A stretch of DNA of 64,000 nucleotides from Hydrogenophaga sp. (GTDB taxonomy: Bacteria; Pseudomonadota; Gammaproteobacteria; Burkholderiales; Burkholderiaceae_C): assembly GCA_016790705.1 (NCBI GenBank), contig JAEUOT010000023.1, positions 1-64,000 of the forward strand. Direction: 5' to 3'. The notes under the pieces are model-generated. The model was given only the letters and a program-made list of their open reading frames with translations. It made no database searches and was not told the origin of the DNA. Position 1 is the first letter of the stretch; every line of letters begins with the position of its first letter. A program made the translations under genes and the position numbers. Positions 52,701 through 61,261 of this stretch are shown piece after piece.

Positions 52701-53269
52701 GCGTTCAGGGCCGCCAGCAAGCGCCGGCCGGTGTCGGTGAAGGCCTGCATCGTCACCTGGCGCGGGCCGTCGATGGCCTCGGGGTCGTCACCGGGTGTTT
52801 CCTCCGGCCCGATGCTCAGCGCGGCGTCCACCGCGCTCATCAGACCGGCCGCGCGCTCGGGCCACTCGACCAGCTTGAGCCCCGGGCTCGCGAACAGTTC
52901 CCGGAAGCCCGCGTCTTCCCACTCGCGCGGATCGCCGAAACGGTAGAAGTCGAAGTGCCAGGCCGATAGCGGGCCGTGCGGCCCGGCTTCGGCACGGTGC
53001 GGCTCCACCACGGCGTAGGTAGGGCTCTTGATGCGCCCGGTCACGCCCAGCGCGCGCAGCAGGTGGCGCACGAAGGTCGTCTTGCCCGCGCCCAGGTCGC
53101 CCGCCAGCGTGATCGTCGCGTTCGCGATCGCGGGGCTGGCGGCCAGGCGCTGCGCGAAGGCGGCGGTGCCGGCCTCGTCGGCCCAGCGGCCATCCCACTG
53201 CCCGACGACGGCGGGCGAGGGCGTTCCTACAATGCGCGGACCATGCGATCCGGATTCGATGCTGCTCAA
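52697..53269 (-). CDS. tsaE: tRNA threonylcarbamoyladenosine biosynthesis ATPase
   Basis: The product has the TsaE (YjeE) fold: Walker A GDLGAGKTTF, switch-like RIKSPTYAVVEPH and FDFYRFGDPREWEDAGFRELF, and the LVEWPERA end. It works with TsaB and TsaD in t6A formation. The start is unclear: no ATG or GTG fits. TTG 53269 gives 190 residues but overlaps the 5' end of divergent queG by 27 nt, and an ATT at 53233 would give 178. An extra ~30-residue C-terminal tail relative to E. coli (153 aa) is present. It precedes amiC with a 4-nt overlap. Confidence 0.87.
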   Translation of the reverse strand: MSSIESGSHGPRIVGTPSPAVVGQWDGRWADEAGTAAFAQRLAASPAIANATITLAGDLGAGKTTFVRHLLRALGVTGRIKSPTYAVVEPHRAEAGPHGPLSAWHFDFYRFGDPREWEDAGFRELFASPGLKLVEWPERAAGLMSAVDAALSIGPEETPGDDPEAIDGPRQVTMQAFTDTGRRLLAALNA

Positions 53270-54355
53270 CTGATGACTCAGGTTCAGGCCTGGGGCCGGG
53301 AACTCGGATTCTCCCAAATCGGCGTGGCCGGCATCGACCTTTCCAGCGCCGAGCCCGGCCTCGAAGCCTGGCTGGCGGCCGGATTTCACGGCAGCATGGA
53401 CTACATGGCCCGCCACGGCCTCAAGCGCGCCCGCCCGGCCGAGCTGGTGCCCGGCACCGCCAGCGTCATCACTGCGCGCATGGACTACCTGCCGCGCGGC
53501 ACGCCCGAAGGCTGGCAGGACCACGAACTGCGGCGCCTGCAACGCCCCTTTGAGCCCATCGTCTCGGTCTACGCCCGGGGGCGCGACTACCACAAGGTGT
53601 TGCGCCACCGCCTGCAACAACTGGCCGAGCGCATCGCCAGCGCCGTCGGCCCGCTGGGCCACCGCGTTTTCACCGACTCCGCGCCCGTGCTCGAAGCGGA
53701 ACTGGCGCGCCGCAGCGGCCAGGGCTGGCGCGGCAAACACACGCTGATCCTCAGCCGCGAAGGCGGCTCGATGTTCTTCCTCGGCGAGATCTACGTCGAC
53801 CTTGCCCTGCCGCCGACCGAGGCCGTCAGCGAGCACTGTGGTGCCTGCAGCGCCTGCATTGACGTGTGCCCGACGCAGGCCATCGTCGGCCCGCACCGCC
53901 TCGACGCACGCCGTTGCATCTCTTACCTCACCATCGAACACGAAGGGCCGATCCCCGAAGACCTGCGCCCACTGATCGGCAACCGCATCTACGGCTGTGA
54001 CGACTGCCAGTTGGTCTGCCCCTGGAACAAGTTCGCCCAGCGCAGCCCGCTGCCCGATTTCGACCCGCGCGAAGGCCTCACGGGCGCGACCCTGGTCGAG
54101 CTGTTCGGCTGGAGCGAAGAAGAGTTCCTGCGCCGCACCGAAGGCAGCCCGATCCGCCGGATCGGGCATGCGCGGTGGCTGCGGAACATCGCGGTGGCGA
54201 TGGGGAATGCGCTGCGGGTGGGGGAGGATGCCGGGGTGCGGGCGGCGCTGGCCCGAGTCACGGATCACCCGAACGCCACGGTGCGCGAAACCGTCACCTG
54301 GGCGCTGGCCCAGACGGTCGGCGACGCCGTTCATTGCGCAAGCTCAATGGGCTGA
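53243..54355 (+). CDS. queG: Epoxyqueuosine reductase
   Basis: The 370-residue enzyme makes queuosine from epoxyqueuosine in tRNA using cobalamin and two [4Fe-4S] clusters. HCGACSACIDVCPTQA (~195-210) and the CDDCQLVCPWN motif (~253-263) are the ferredoxin-like cluster sites. MDYMARHGLKRARPAELVPGTASVI (~53-77) and the RYHxxLRxRL-like DYHKVLRHRLQQLAE are typical of QueG. The C-terminal ~60 residues look like a HEAT-type repeat (RHARWLRNIAVAMGNAL). TACAAT ends 10 nt upstream of ATG 53243, so the leader is very short. Confidence 0.95.
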   Translation: MRSGFDAAQLMTQVQAWGRELGFSQIGVAGIDLSSAEPGLEAWLAAGFHGSMDYMARHGLKRARPAELVPGTASVITARMDYLPRGTPEGWQDHELRRLQRPFEPIVSVYARGRDYHKVLRHRLQQLAERIASAVGPLGHRVFTDSAPVLEAELARRSGQGWRGKHTLILSREGGSMFFLGEIYVDLALPPTEAVSEHCGACSACIDVCPTQAIVGPHRLDARRCISYLTIEHEGPIPEDLRPLIGNRIYGCDDCQLVCPWNKFAQRSPLPDFDPREGLTGATLVELFGWSEEEFLRRTEGSPIRRIGHARWLRNIAVAMGNALRVGEDAGVRAALARVTDHPNATVRETVTWALAQTVGDAVHCASSMG

Positions 54356-54436
54356 AGCCGATCTGGAGTGACCATGGCCGTGTTCAGGTGGCGGCGTGCC
54401 CGTTGGCGTGCGGCGGTTCAAACGAAGGAGGCGGAC

Positions 54437-54880
54437 ATGGATACGGTGTTTTACAAGGGAGTGGTGCTGGCGGGTGCCCTGCTGGTGGCGGGGACTGCGA
54501 TGGCCCAAGGCCAGGGCGAGCCCCTGCGTCCGGGAGATCCCGGGCGCTGGGACTATCAGAACAATTGCGCCAGTTGCCATGGCATGAGCGGACGGGGCGA
54601 CGGCCCCTTGGTCCGCTATCTGAAGGTGCAGCCGACCGACTTGACCCAGTTGTCGAAGCGAAACGGCGGCGAGTTTCCCAAGGACCGGGTGACCGCCATG
54701 ATCGACGGGCGCGGATCGGCCGACATCGGCCCGCACGGCACCCGCGAGATGCCCGTCTGGGGCACCGTTTTCAACGACCGGATGAAGCAGTACGGTGGCT
54801 CCGATGTCCAGGCCGAGCAGTCCAGCCGGCGGCGCATCGACGATCTGGTCGACCACCTGCTGCGCATGCAAGTGAAATAG
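54437..54880 (+). CDS. Periplasmic c-type cytochrome, single haem
   Basis: The 147-residue protein has a signal peptide (YKGVVLAGALLVAGTAMAQ, cleavage near residue 23) and one haem-binding C-x-x-C-H motif, CASCH at residues 44-48. The methionine of TREMPVWGTVF (~105) is the probable sixth ligand. The NNCASCHGMSGRGDGPLVRYLKVQPTDLT region resembles class I cytochromes of the FixP/CccA type. A strong ribosome binding site, AAGGAGG, lies 6 nt before ATG 54437, so this start is preferred over earlier in-frame ones. Its redox partner is not visible. Confidence 0.9.
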   Translation: MDTVFYKGVVLAGALLVAGTAMAQGQGEPLRPGDPGRWDYQNNCASCHGMSGRGDGPLVRYLKVQPTDLTQLSKRNGGEFPKDRVTAMIDGRGSADIGPHGTREMPVWGTVFNDRMKQYGGSDVQAEQSSRRRIDDLVDHLLRMQVK

Positions 54881-54883
54881 GCC

Positions 54884-55041
54884 CGCGGCTGGCCACCCCA
54901 GAGCATGCCGGTCAACAGGCCTGTAGCACTGTACCGGTGGGTCAGCACGGTGCCGCTGTGGTTGGTCAGCGCGGCCAGATCGCCCTTGCCGCCGCCGCTG
55001 GTGCGGTAAGTCAGGGCGGTGCAGTGGTTGGCGTGCCGATG
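54884..55041 (-). pseudogene. RHS-repeat remnant
   Basis: Translated on the minus strand this short stretch reads ANHCTALTYRT, GTVLTHRYSATGLLTGMLWG and GQPRA, clearly related to ANHSNTLTT, GTVLTHQHAANGLLTGMLWG and GKPLL in the RHS gene at 55400-56986. It has no start codon, and the similarity stops on both sides. It is therefore a broken fragment of a second, diverged RHS copy, left behind downstream of the small membrane-protein gene. Confidence 0.82.
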
Positions 55042-55124
55042 GCGATTACGCCTGCGACAGCGATTCGTGGCGATCATCCGAGATGCGACACGTAGCGTTG
55101 CACTTGACTATTGATTTCGTCCAA

Positions 55125-55400
55125 CTAAATATCAAATACAACCAGTATGCTGACGAACAAGGCTATGCTAAACATTAGGCCATGCATTTTCGGAATCTTC
55201 ATTGCCTGACATGTCAAAAAGAATAACAATCCAAATATTGAAAGCAATCCATATATTTCGATATTGGTAACGATAGCCGGGTGGAGTCTGGCTATCTTTT
55301 CAATTGCGCTTGATGAGACAATTAATCCTAGTGCTGTCGGAAAAACCGTCAATGCAACGACACCCAAAGTCACGAGTGCTATGTATTTAAGGGTTTTCAT
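55125..55400 (-). CDS. Small membrane protein, putative immunity protein of the RHS tip
   Basis: The 91-residue product has three hydrophobic segments (about residues 5-25, 42-60 and 70-90) and no other motif. Its ATG overlaps the stop codon of the RHS gene by 1 nt (TAATG), the arrangement expected for a toxin-immunity pair. The DNA is much richer in A and T than the RHS core, consistent with acquisition together with the toxin tip. The frame is open a little further upstream, but that would lie inside the RHS tip. Immunity function is inferred from position only. Confidence 0.65.
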   Translation of the reverse strand: MKTLKYIALVTLGVVALTVFPTALGLIVSSSAIEKIARLHPAIVTNIEIYGLLSIFGLLFFLTCQAMKIPKMHGLMFSIALFVSILVVFDI

Positions 55401-56986
55401 TAATTTCCCCGGGGCAGTTTTGGCGTCTTGCACATCGATGGAAGCACCTTGCACCACACAGGGGGTGGGCTCGGCTCTTTGGGTTCAAGCTGCGCGTTGC
55501 AGGTCGCTCTGCAATTTAGAAACAAATGTCCCGTTGCAGAGGGAGGCGTTCCAGTCAGCGATCCTTTCCGTGCCTGAGCGTGGCAACATTCGAGGCACTG
55601 TGCAATATCGTTACATTGCACAGCGCATGGACGACCCATTACGGGATCGATGGTCGGGTCGTTTACTTGCAGCCCTTCCGGATCCACAAACCCCAGCGGA
55701 TTCCCCCCCACATACCCAAACCGATTCCACCCGCCCTCCAACCCAATCGGATCAGCCGAGGTGTACCGCCCAACCCGAGGATCGTAAAACCGGTTCCAGT
55801 TGTAGAACAGCCCGTTGCCGTCGTCAATCTGGCCGGGGTAGCGCAGGGCGTAGCTGATCGCTGCTTGCCCCGTCGCGGGCGTTGCCTGCGGCGCGATCTC
55901 CCCAAACCCGCTGTACGGCCACTGCCACTTGACCACCTTGTTGGCGTCGGTCAGTCGCCGGGGCGTGTTCAGGTGGTCGCTGTGCACCGCGTAGTGCACA
56001 CCGTTGATGACCACAGCCACCGGCATCGGGCCGCTGGCGGTGGGCAGGTAGATGTGTTCCGTGGTGGAGAGGGCCGAAGTGCTGAGGTAACGCGTGGTCT
56101 CCGACAGCAGGTTGTGGCCCTCCATGCCGTAGCTGAAAACGCTCTGCGTGGCCGGCGTGTCGCGCAGGTAGCGCTGGCCCCAGCCGTTGAAGCGGCTGAG
56201 CGTGGTCTGGGCGCCCAGGCAGTTGGTGCCCGTGGGGCAGGGCGGCACGGCGGTGGCTTCGGCGAGCTGGCCGGCCGCGTCGTAGGCCAGGGTCTTGCCC
56301 AGCAGGCTGGTGAAGCTCATCGAGGCGCCGTTGGCGGTGATGGTGCCGCCGGTGCGGTTGCCGATGGGGCCGTAACTGTAGGTGTGACCCCACTGGAAGA
56401 CCGGCGAAGTGCCCATGGCCTGGAAGCTGGTGAGCTGGCCCAGCGCGTTGTAGTCGATGTTCTGCAGCAGTGGTTTGCCGCCCCAGAGCATGCCGGTCAG
56501 CAGCCCGTTGGCCGCGTGCTGGTGGGTCAGCACGGTGCCGCTGGGGTAGGTGATGGTGGCCAGTTGCCCCTTGCCGTTGCCGGTGCTGTAGGCGTAGCTG
56601 GTGGTGAGGGTGTTGCTGTGATTGGCGATGGCGCTGGAGAGCGTCTGCGTCTGGCGCGTCAGGCGGCCGAAGGCGTCCCACTGGTACTGCGTGGTGGCGT
56701 GAACCACACCGTCGACCTTGTCGACCATTTCGCTCAGCCGGCCCTTGCTGGCGTTAGGCAGGTCGGTGGCGTTGAAGGTGGTGCCGGTCAGGTCGTAGCG
56801 CAGCTCGGTGCGGCGGGTCTTGCCGCCGGTGACGCTCTGGACGATCACGGTTGGGTGACCCATGGCGTCGCGGGTGATGTCGGTGGCACGGCTGAGCGCG
56901 TCGACCACGCGGCTGGGTGGGCAGCAGCCCAGTCGCTGACTTTCGAACCGAATGGGGCGCCTAGTCCTGGTCGCGAGCTCGCACAA
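55400..56986 (-). CDS. RHS-repeat protein, 5'-truncated, with a Cys-rich variable C-terminal tip
   Basis: The 528-residue reading frame carries YD/RHS repeats (YQWDAFGRLTRQTQTL, ISYALRYPGQIDDGNGLFYNWNRFYDP, split around residues 95-110 and 395-420). It ends with the RHS core boundary GRYTSADPIGLEGGWNRFGYVGGNPLGFVDPEGL (~405-440). The last 88 residues are unrelated to RHS and contain nine cysteines. Complete RHS proteins are usually above 1,000 residues and have N-terminal transport domains. This frame has no such part and begins at a TTG just after a junction near 56940, so it is probably an orphan or degraded gene, or the recombined tip of an older locus. It lies downstream of an acyl-CoA synthetase gene on the same strand. 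Confidence 0.78.
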   Translation of the reverse strand: MCELATRTRRPIRFESQRLGCCPPSRVVDALSRATDITRDAMGHPTVIVQSVTGGKTRRTELRYDLTGTTFNATDLPNASKGRLSEMVDKVDGVVHATTQYQWDAFGRLTRQTQTLSSAIANHSNTLTTSYAYSTGNGKGQLATITYPSGTVLTHQHAANGLLTGMLWGGKPLLQNIDYNALGQLTSFQAMGTSPVFQWGHTYSYGPIGNRTGGTITANGASMSFTSLLGKTLAYDAAGQLAEATAVPPCPTGTNCLGAQTTLSRFNGWGQRYLRDTPATQSVFSYGMEGHNLLSETTRYLSTSALSTTEHIYLPTASGPMPVAVVINGVHYAVHSDHLNTPRRLTDANKVVKWQWPYSGFGEIAPQATPATGQAAISYALRYPGQIDDGNGLFYNWNRFYDPRVGRYTSADPIGLEGGWNRFGYVGGNPLGFVDPEGLQVNDPTIDPVMGRPCAVQCNDIAQCLECCHAQARKGSLTGTPPSATGHLFLNCRATCNAQLEPKEPSPPPVWCKVLPSMCKTPKLPRGN

Positions 56987-57026
56987 TGTGCTGGTCGTTC
57001 GACTCCGCTTAGCTAGGTACGTGCCG

Positions 57027-58601
57027 TCAGCCGACGCAGGTGCGCCGCAACTCCCGCTTCAACAACTTCCCGCTCGGATTCTTCGGCAGCGCATCGGCAA
57101 ACACCACCCGCTTCGGAACCTTGAAATGCGCCATGTGCGCATTGCAATGCGCGATCACGTCGCCTTCGCTCAATGTCTGCCCGGCCTTGACCACGATCAC
57201 GGCCGTCACGGCCTCGACCCATTTCGGGTCGGGCAATCCGATCACTGCCACTTCGCTCACGGCGGGCAGGCGGTAGATCATTTCTTCCACCTCGCGGCTG
57301 GCGACGTTTTCACCGCCGGTCTTGATCATGTCCTTCTTGCGGTCGACGACGGTGATGTAGCCCTCGGCGTCGATGGTGGCGAGGTCGCCGCTGTGAAACC
57401 AGTCGCCGCTGAAGCTGGCGGCGGTTTTCTCGGGGTCGTTGAAGTAGCCGAGCATCAGGTGCGGCGAGCGGTGCACGATTTCGCCGACCTCGCCCACGGC
57501 CACGTCCCGCATGTCGTCGTCGACCACGCGGGTTTCGACGTTGATCACCGCCTTGCCGCACGAGCCGGGTTTGCGCAACTGGTCCTCGGGCGCGAGCATG
57601 GTCGCCAGCGGCGCGATCTCGGTCTGGCCGTAGAGGTTCCACAGGCGTACGTTCGGCAGCCGCGTCGCCAGTTCCTTCAGGACCTCGACCGGCATGATGG
57701 ACGCGCCGTAATAGCCCTTGGCCAGGTGCTTCAGTTTCTCCGCAACGAATAGCGGCGAGCGCAGCAGCGCGATCCAGACCGTGGGCGGCGCGAAGAAGCT
57801 GGTGATCTGGTGCTGTTCCAGCAGCGCCAGCAGGTGGTCGGGCGTGGGCTTGCCGGTGATGACGTTGCGGCTGCCGATGTAGATGGCGGGGCCGAAGAAC
57901 ACGTCCAGTTGCGCGCAGTGGTACAGCGGCAGTGCGTGCAGCGTGCGGTCGGCCTCGGCGACCTCGGCGTTGATGACGCAGCTGACGTACTGCCAGAGCA
58001 CGGCGTCGTGCGTGAGCATCGCGCCTTTGGGCATGGATTCGGTGCCGCTGGTGTAGACGATCTGCGCCAGGTCGTGGCTCTGGGTGCGTACTTCGGGCAG
58101 CGGGTCGCCGCAGGCGGCCAGCTCGTCGAAGCGGTGCATGCCGGCCACAGGTTCGGTCGGGTCCTCGCTGGGCAGCCAGATGAACTGCTTGACCTGGGTT
58201 TCCAGCGCCGAGGCCTCGCGCGCCAGGCCGGCCAGGCCGCTGTCGGTTGCCAGCGTGCGGGCACCCGCGTGGCGCAGGATGTAGGCGACTTCTTCGGCCT
58301 TGAGCATGAAGTTGATCGGCACCAGCACCGCGCCGCGCCGGGCCAGCGCGAAGCGCAGCGCCGCGAAGCCGTGCGAATTGCGCGCCAGCACGGCGACCTT
58401 GTCGCCTTCGTTCACACCCACCTTGTGCAGGCCGGCGGCCAGCCGCGTGACCAGGGCGTCGAATTCGGCGTAGGTCCAGGTGGTGGCGCCGCAGGTGATG
58501 GCGGGTTTGGCCGGCAGGCGCAGGGCGGTGCGGTGCAGCGCGTCGGCGATGGTCTGGCGGCGGATGGCGGGGGCGAGCGGGGGCAGCGGGGTGGCGGTCA
58601 T
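57027..58601 (-). CDS. AMP-forming acyl-CoA synthetase
   Basis: The 524-residue ANL-superfamily ligase activates a carboxylic acid with ATP and couples it to CoA. The A3 P-loop is IVYTSGTESMPKGAMLTH (~180-197, with Glu where Thr-Gly is usual). LYHCAQLD, FAPPTVWIALL, WNLYGQTEIAPLATML (~325-340, the acyl-adenylate motif) and DWFHSGDLATIDAEGYITVVDRKKDMIKTGGENV (~400-433) follow in order. The C-terminal catalytic Lys is in NPSGKLLKRELR. The organisation is that of medium/long-chain fatty acyl-CoA or dicarboxylate ligases; the exact acid is unknown. It is divergent from the MCE cluster, 44 nt away. Confidence 0.9.
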   Translation of the reverse strand: MTATPLPPLAPAIRRQTIADALHRTALRLPAKPAITCGATTWTYAEFDALVTRLAAGLHKVGVNEGDKVAVLARNSHGFAALRFALARRGAVLVPINFMLKAEEVAYILRHAGARTLATDSGLAGLAREASALETQVKQFIWLPSEDPTEPVAGMHRFDELAACGDPLPEVRTQSHDLAQIVYTSGTESMPKGAMLTHDAVLWQYVSCVINAEVAEADRTLHALPLYHCAQLDVFFGPAIYIGSRNVITGKPTPDHLLALLEQHQITSFFAPPTVWIALLRSPLFVAEKLKHLAKGYYGASIMPVEVLKELATRLPNVRLWNLYGQTEIAPLATMLAPEDQLRKPGSCGKAVINVETRVVDDDMRDVAVGEVGEIVHRSPHLMLGYFNDPEKTAASFSGDWFHSGDLATIDAEGYITVVDRKKDMIKTGGENVASREVEEMIYRLPAVSEVAVIGLPDPKWVEAVTAVIVVKAGQTLSEGDVIAHCNAHMAHFKVPKRVVFADALPKNPSGKLLKRELRRTCVG

Positions 58602-58645
58602 CGGGCGAGTCTCCTGTTACACCGGCGCGTTTTATCATCGCCCCA

Positions 58646-59464
58646 ATGTCCAGTCCACCGTTCGCCTCCACCGCGCTCGACCGATCGGTCGGTGCATGGG
58701 CGCGTCGCATCCGCGCCATCTGGGCCGCCTGGTGGCATGTGCTGCTGCTGGGTGCGCAGGTGATGGTGCTGGCGCTGCTGCCGTCGAGTTACGCGCGGGG
58801 CGGACAACGCGCGGCGGTGCTGCGCCACGTGTACCTCGCGGCGGCGCCCCTGCTGACCTGGTTCCTGACGCTGTCGGCGCTGCTGAGCCTGGTGCTGATC
58901 CGCATCGTGGTCGCCACCGCGTACAGCTACGGCCTGTCCCAGTACGCACTGGAGGTGCTGGTGCGCACCCTGGTGCTGGAGCTGATTCCCTTGTACGCCG
59001 CGATGTTCGTGGCGCTGCGCCACACCATGCCCGAGGCGCAGCGGATCCGGCGCTTGCTGTCGCAACAGCACCGCAACGGCATCCGCCACGACGAGCAGGC
59101 GCTGTTGCGCACCGAGATGCTGCCGCGCGCGCTGGCCGGGGTGGTGTCGGTGCTGCTGCTGGCCGCGCTGAGCTGTGTGGTGGCGCTGGTGCTGACCTAT
59201 CTGAATGTCTACGGCTTTTCCCACTGGGCGTTGCCGGCCTACACGCGGGCCGTCGGCCAGGTGTTCACGCCGGCTGTGACCCTGATCTTTGCGCTCAAGA
59301 CCCTGTTCTTCAGCCTGGCCGTCGCCATCGTGCCGCTGGCCGCCGCCGCCCGGCGCGACGAGGGCGGGGCCTATGGCCGACTGAGCGACATCTCCGAGTT
59401 CGCCCGGCTGCTGTCGGTGCTGCTGATCCTCGAGGTGGTCTCGCTGCTGGGCAACTACTACTGA
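58646..59464 (+). CDS. Divergent MlaE-type permease of an MCE lipid transport cluster
   Basis: The 272-residue protein has five or six membrane helices in an MlaE/YrbE-like layout, with a short N-terminal cytoplasmic segment and the conserved VRTLVLELIPLYAAMFVALRHTMPEAQRI block (~104-132) at the position of the MlaE signature. However, the canonical GP-L-AL--AGR-G-AIAAELG sequence is strongly altered. It would span the inner membrane and pair with the MCE protein encoded 10 nt downstream. No ATPase gene is adjacent, though MlaE-type permeases need an MlaF-like ATPase. The frame begins at ATG 58646 and GATAA-type promoter sequences are not obvious. Confidence 0.68.
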   Translation: MSSPPFASTALDRSVGAWARRIRAIWAAWWHVLLLGAQVMVLALLPSSYARGGQRAAVLRHVYLAAAPLLTWFLTLSALLSLVLIRIVVATAYSYGLSQYALEVLVRTLVLELIPLYAAMFVALRHTMPEAQRIRRLLSQQHRNGIRHDEQALLRTEMLPRALAGVVSVLLLAALSCVVALVLTYLNVYGFSHWALPAYTRAVGQVFTPAVTLIFALKTLFFSLAVAIVPLAAAARRDEGGAYGRLSDISEFARLLSVLLILEVVSLLGNYY

Positions 59465-59474
59465 TCCCGATCCC

Positions 59475-60476
59475 ATGACCCCATCCGACAACCCGCCACC
59501 GCTGGAGCCCGCTCCGCCACCGGTGAAGAACCTTGAGCTGAAGGCGGCGCTGCTGCTGCTGGTCCTGCTGATGCTGATTGTCGGCTCGGCGCTGTATGTG
59601 GCCTATGCGCGTGGCGCGTTCGAGCGCACCCAGCGGCTGGTCCTGGTCGCGCAGGATTCCGAGGGCGTCACGGTCGGCATGAACATGACCTTTGCCGGCT
59701 TCGCGATCGGCCGCATCGGGCGCATCGAGCTGGCCGAGGATGGCAATGTGCACTTCCTGGTCGATGTGCCGGTGAAGGATGCGAAGTGGCTGCGCAGCTC
59801 CAGCGTGTTCACGATGGAGAAGGCGCTGGTGGGCGGCACCAAGATCAAGGCCTTCAGCGGCGTGCTCAGCGATCCGCCGCTGGAGGACGGGGCGGTCCGG
59901 CAACTGCTCTCGGGCGATGCGGCGGCGGAGATCCCGGGCATCGTTTCCAACATCAAGGACGTGGTCGCCAACCTCAAGGCGATCACGGCCGAGGATGCGC
60001 CCTTGCCGCAGAGCCTGGCCAACCTGCAGATCACCACCAGGCGCCTGAATGGGCCGCATGGGGCGATGGACCTGATGTTCGGCAACGAGGCCGATGCGAA
60101 GAAGGTGGCCGAGGCGCTGCAACGCACGAACGTCCTGCTGGCTAGGATCGACAGCCTGGTGGCCAACGCGGACCGGCAGGTGTTCGGACAGGGCGCGGGC
60201 CCGGGCGGCAGCCCGCAGGGTGGGCTGGTTCAGGACGCCCGGGGAACCGTGCAGCAACTCGACAAGCTGCTGTCGGAGGCCCGGGTGAGCTTGCAGAAGG
60301 TCGACAAGGTGCTGATCGATGCGCAGGCCATCAGCGCCAACGCCCGCGAGGCGACGACCGATCTCGGGCAGTTGCGTGCCGAGGTCGATGCCAGCCTGCG
60401 CAAGGTCGAATCGCTGATCAACGAGGTCAACCGCCTCTGGCCGCTCCGACGCGACACACAGATTGAACTGAAATGA
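59475..60476 (+). CDS. MCE/MlaD-domain lipid-binding protein
   Basis: The 333-residue protein has an N-terminal helix (LLLLVLLMLIVGSALYVAYARGAF, ~26-49), a single MCE domain (~52-130) with RTQRLVLVAQDSEGVTVGMNMTFAGFAIGRIGRIEL and LVGGTKIKAF, and a long C-terminal helical region with heptad-like repeats (~155-320). This is the layout of MlaD/PqiB-like proteins that form hexamers holding phospholipids in the periplasm. A Gly-rich stretch (GQGAGPGGSPQGG, ~236-248) separates two coiled parts. It overlaps the lipoprotein gene by 4 nt. Confidence 0.88.
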   Translation: MTPSDNPPPLEPAPPPVKNLELKAALLLLVLLMLIVGSALYVAYARGAFERTQRLVLVAQDSEGVTVGMNMTFAGFAIGRIGRIELAEDGNVHFLVDVPVKDAKWLRSSSVFTMEKALVGGTKIKAFSGVLSDPPLEDGAVRQLLSGDAAAEIPGIVSNIKDVVANLKAITAEDAPLPQSLANLQITTRRLNGPHGAMDLMFGNEADAKKVAEALQRTNVLLARIDSLVANADRQVFGQGAGPGGSPQGGLVQDARGTVQQLDKLLSEARVSLQKVDKVLIDAQAISANAREATTDLGQLRAEVDASLRKVESLINEVNRLWPLRRDTQIELK

Positions 60477-61108
60477 AGCACGCTCTTGCGCTGGTCGCCG
60501 TTGTCCTCACCGCCTGCGGCAGCACGCCCCCACCGCCGGACTGGCAGATGAACGCCAGGGGCAGCGCCGAGCGGGCGACCGAGGCCTGGCTCAGCGGCGA
60601 CGCGCGGATCGAGGCGGTCGAGTTCCAGCGGGCGCGTGGCGAGGTCGCCCGCACGGGGCAACCGGTGCTGGTCGCGCGGCTGGAACTGGCGCGGTGCGCG
60701 ACGCGTGTGGCGTCCTTGGTGTTCGAGCCCTGCACGGGCTTCGCTGCGCTGGCCGCCGACGCAGGGCCCGCCGAGGCCGCGTATGCGCGCTACCTGGCCG
60801 GTGAAGCGACCGCAGCCGATGCCGCGCTGCTGCCGGCCGCGCACCGGGGCATGGTCGCGGCGCAAGGGGCGGACCTCAAGGGCATCGAGGACCCGCTGTC
60901 GCGCCTGATCGCGGCGGGTGTGCTGCTGCAGCGCAAGGCGGCGACGCCGGCGGTAGTGGCGCAGGCGGTCGAGACGGCGTCGCAGCGCGGGTGGCGCCGG
61001 CCCTTGCTGGCCTGGCTCAACATCCAGTTGCGTGAGGCGCAGGCGGCGGGTGCGGGTGAGGATGTGGCGCGCATCCAGCGCCGGATCGATCTGGTGGCGC
61101 CGAAATGA
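60473..61108 (+). CDS. Lipoprotein encoded with the MCE cluster
   Basis: The 211-residue protein has a lipobox, VLTAC (Cys15), after a short hydrophobic signal, so it is probably outer-membrane or periplasmic. The mature part is helical and rich in Ala and Arg, with TPR-like helices (ARFEVARTGQPVLVARLELARCATRVASLV region ~50-85). It starts inside the MCE gene end (ATGA) and therefore belongs to that operon, a natural place for an accessory lipoprotein such as MlaA or PqiC partners. No specific family is recognised. Confidence 0.8.
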   Translation: MKHALALVAVVLTACGSTPPPPDWQMNARGSAERATEAWLSGDARIEAVEFQRARGEVARTGQPVLVARLELARCATRVASLVFEPCTGFAALAADAGPAEAAYARYLAGEATAADAALLPAAHRGMVAAQGADLKGIEDPLSRLIAAGVLLQRKAATPAVVAQAVETASQRGWRRPLLAWLNIQLREAQAAGAGEDVARIQRRIDLVAPK

Positions 61109-61111
61109 GAA

Positions 61112-61141
61112 AAGCCACTGCGGCGGAGGTCGCAGTGGCTT
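61112..61141 (-). terminator. Intrinsic terminator of tRNA-Ala
   Basis: AAGCCACTGCG (61112-61122) and CGCAGTGGCTT (61131-61141) form an 11-bp stem with an 8-nt loop. On the minus strand the stem is followed by TTTCTC, directly after the tRNA gene 3' end. On the plus strand it also lies 3 nt beyond the lipoprotein gene stop and could act for it, although without a T-run there. Confidence 0.8.
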
Positions 61142-61150
61142 CAGAGAATG

Positions 61151-61226
<76 letters not shown>

Positions 61227-61261
61227 ACGGCAAGCCAAAATTCTAGCAAACCGCCGCCCGG

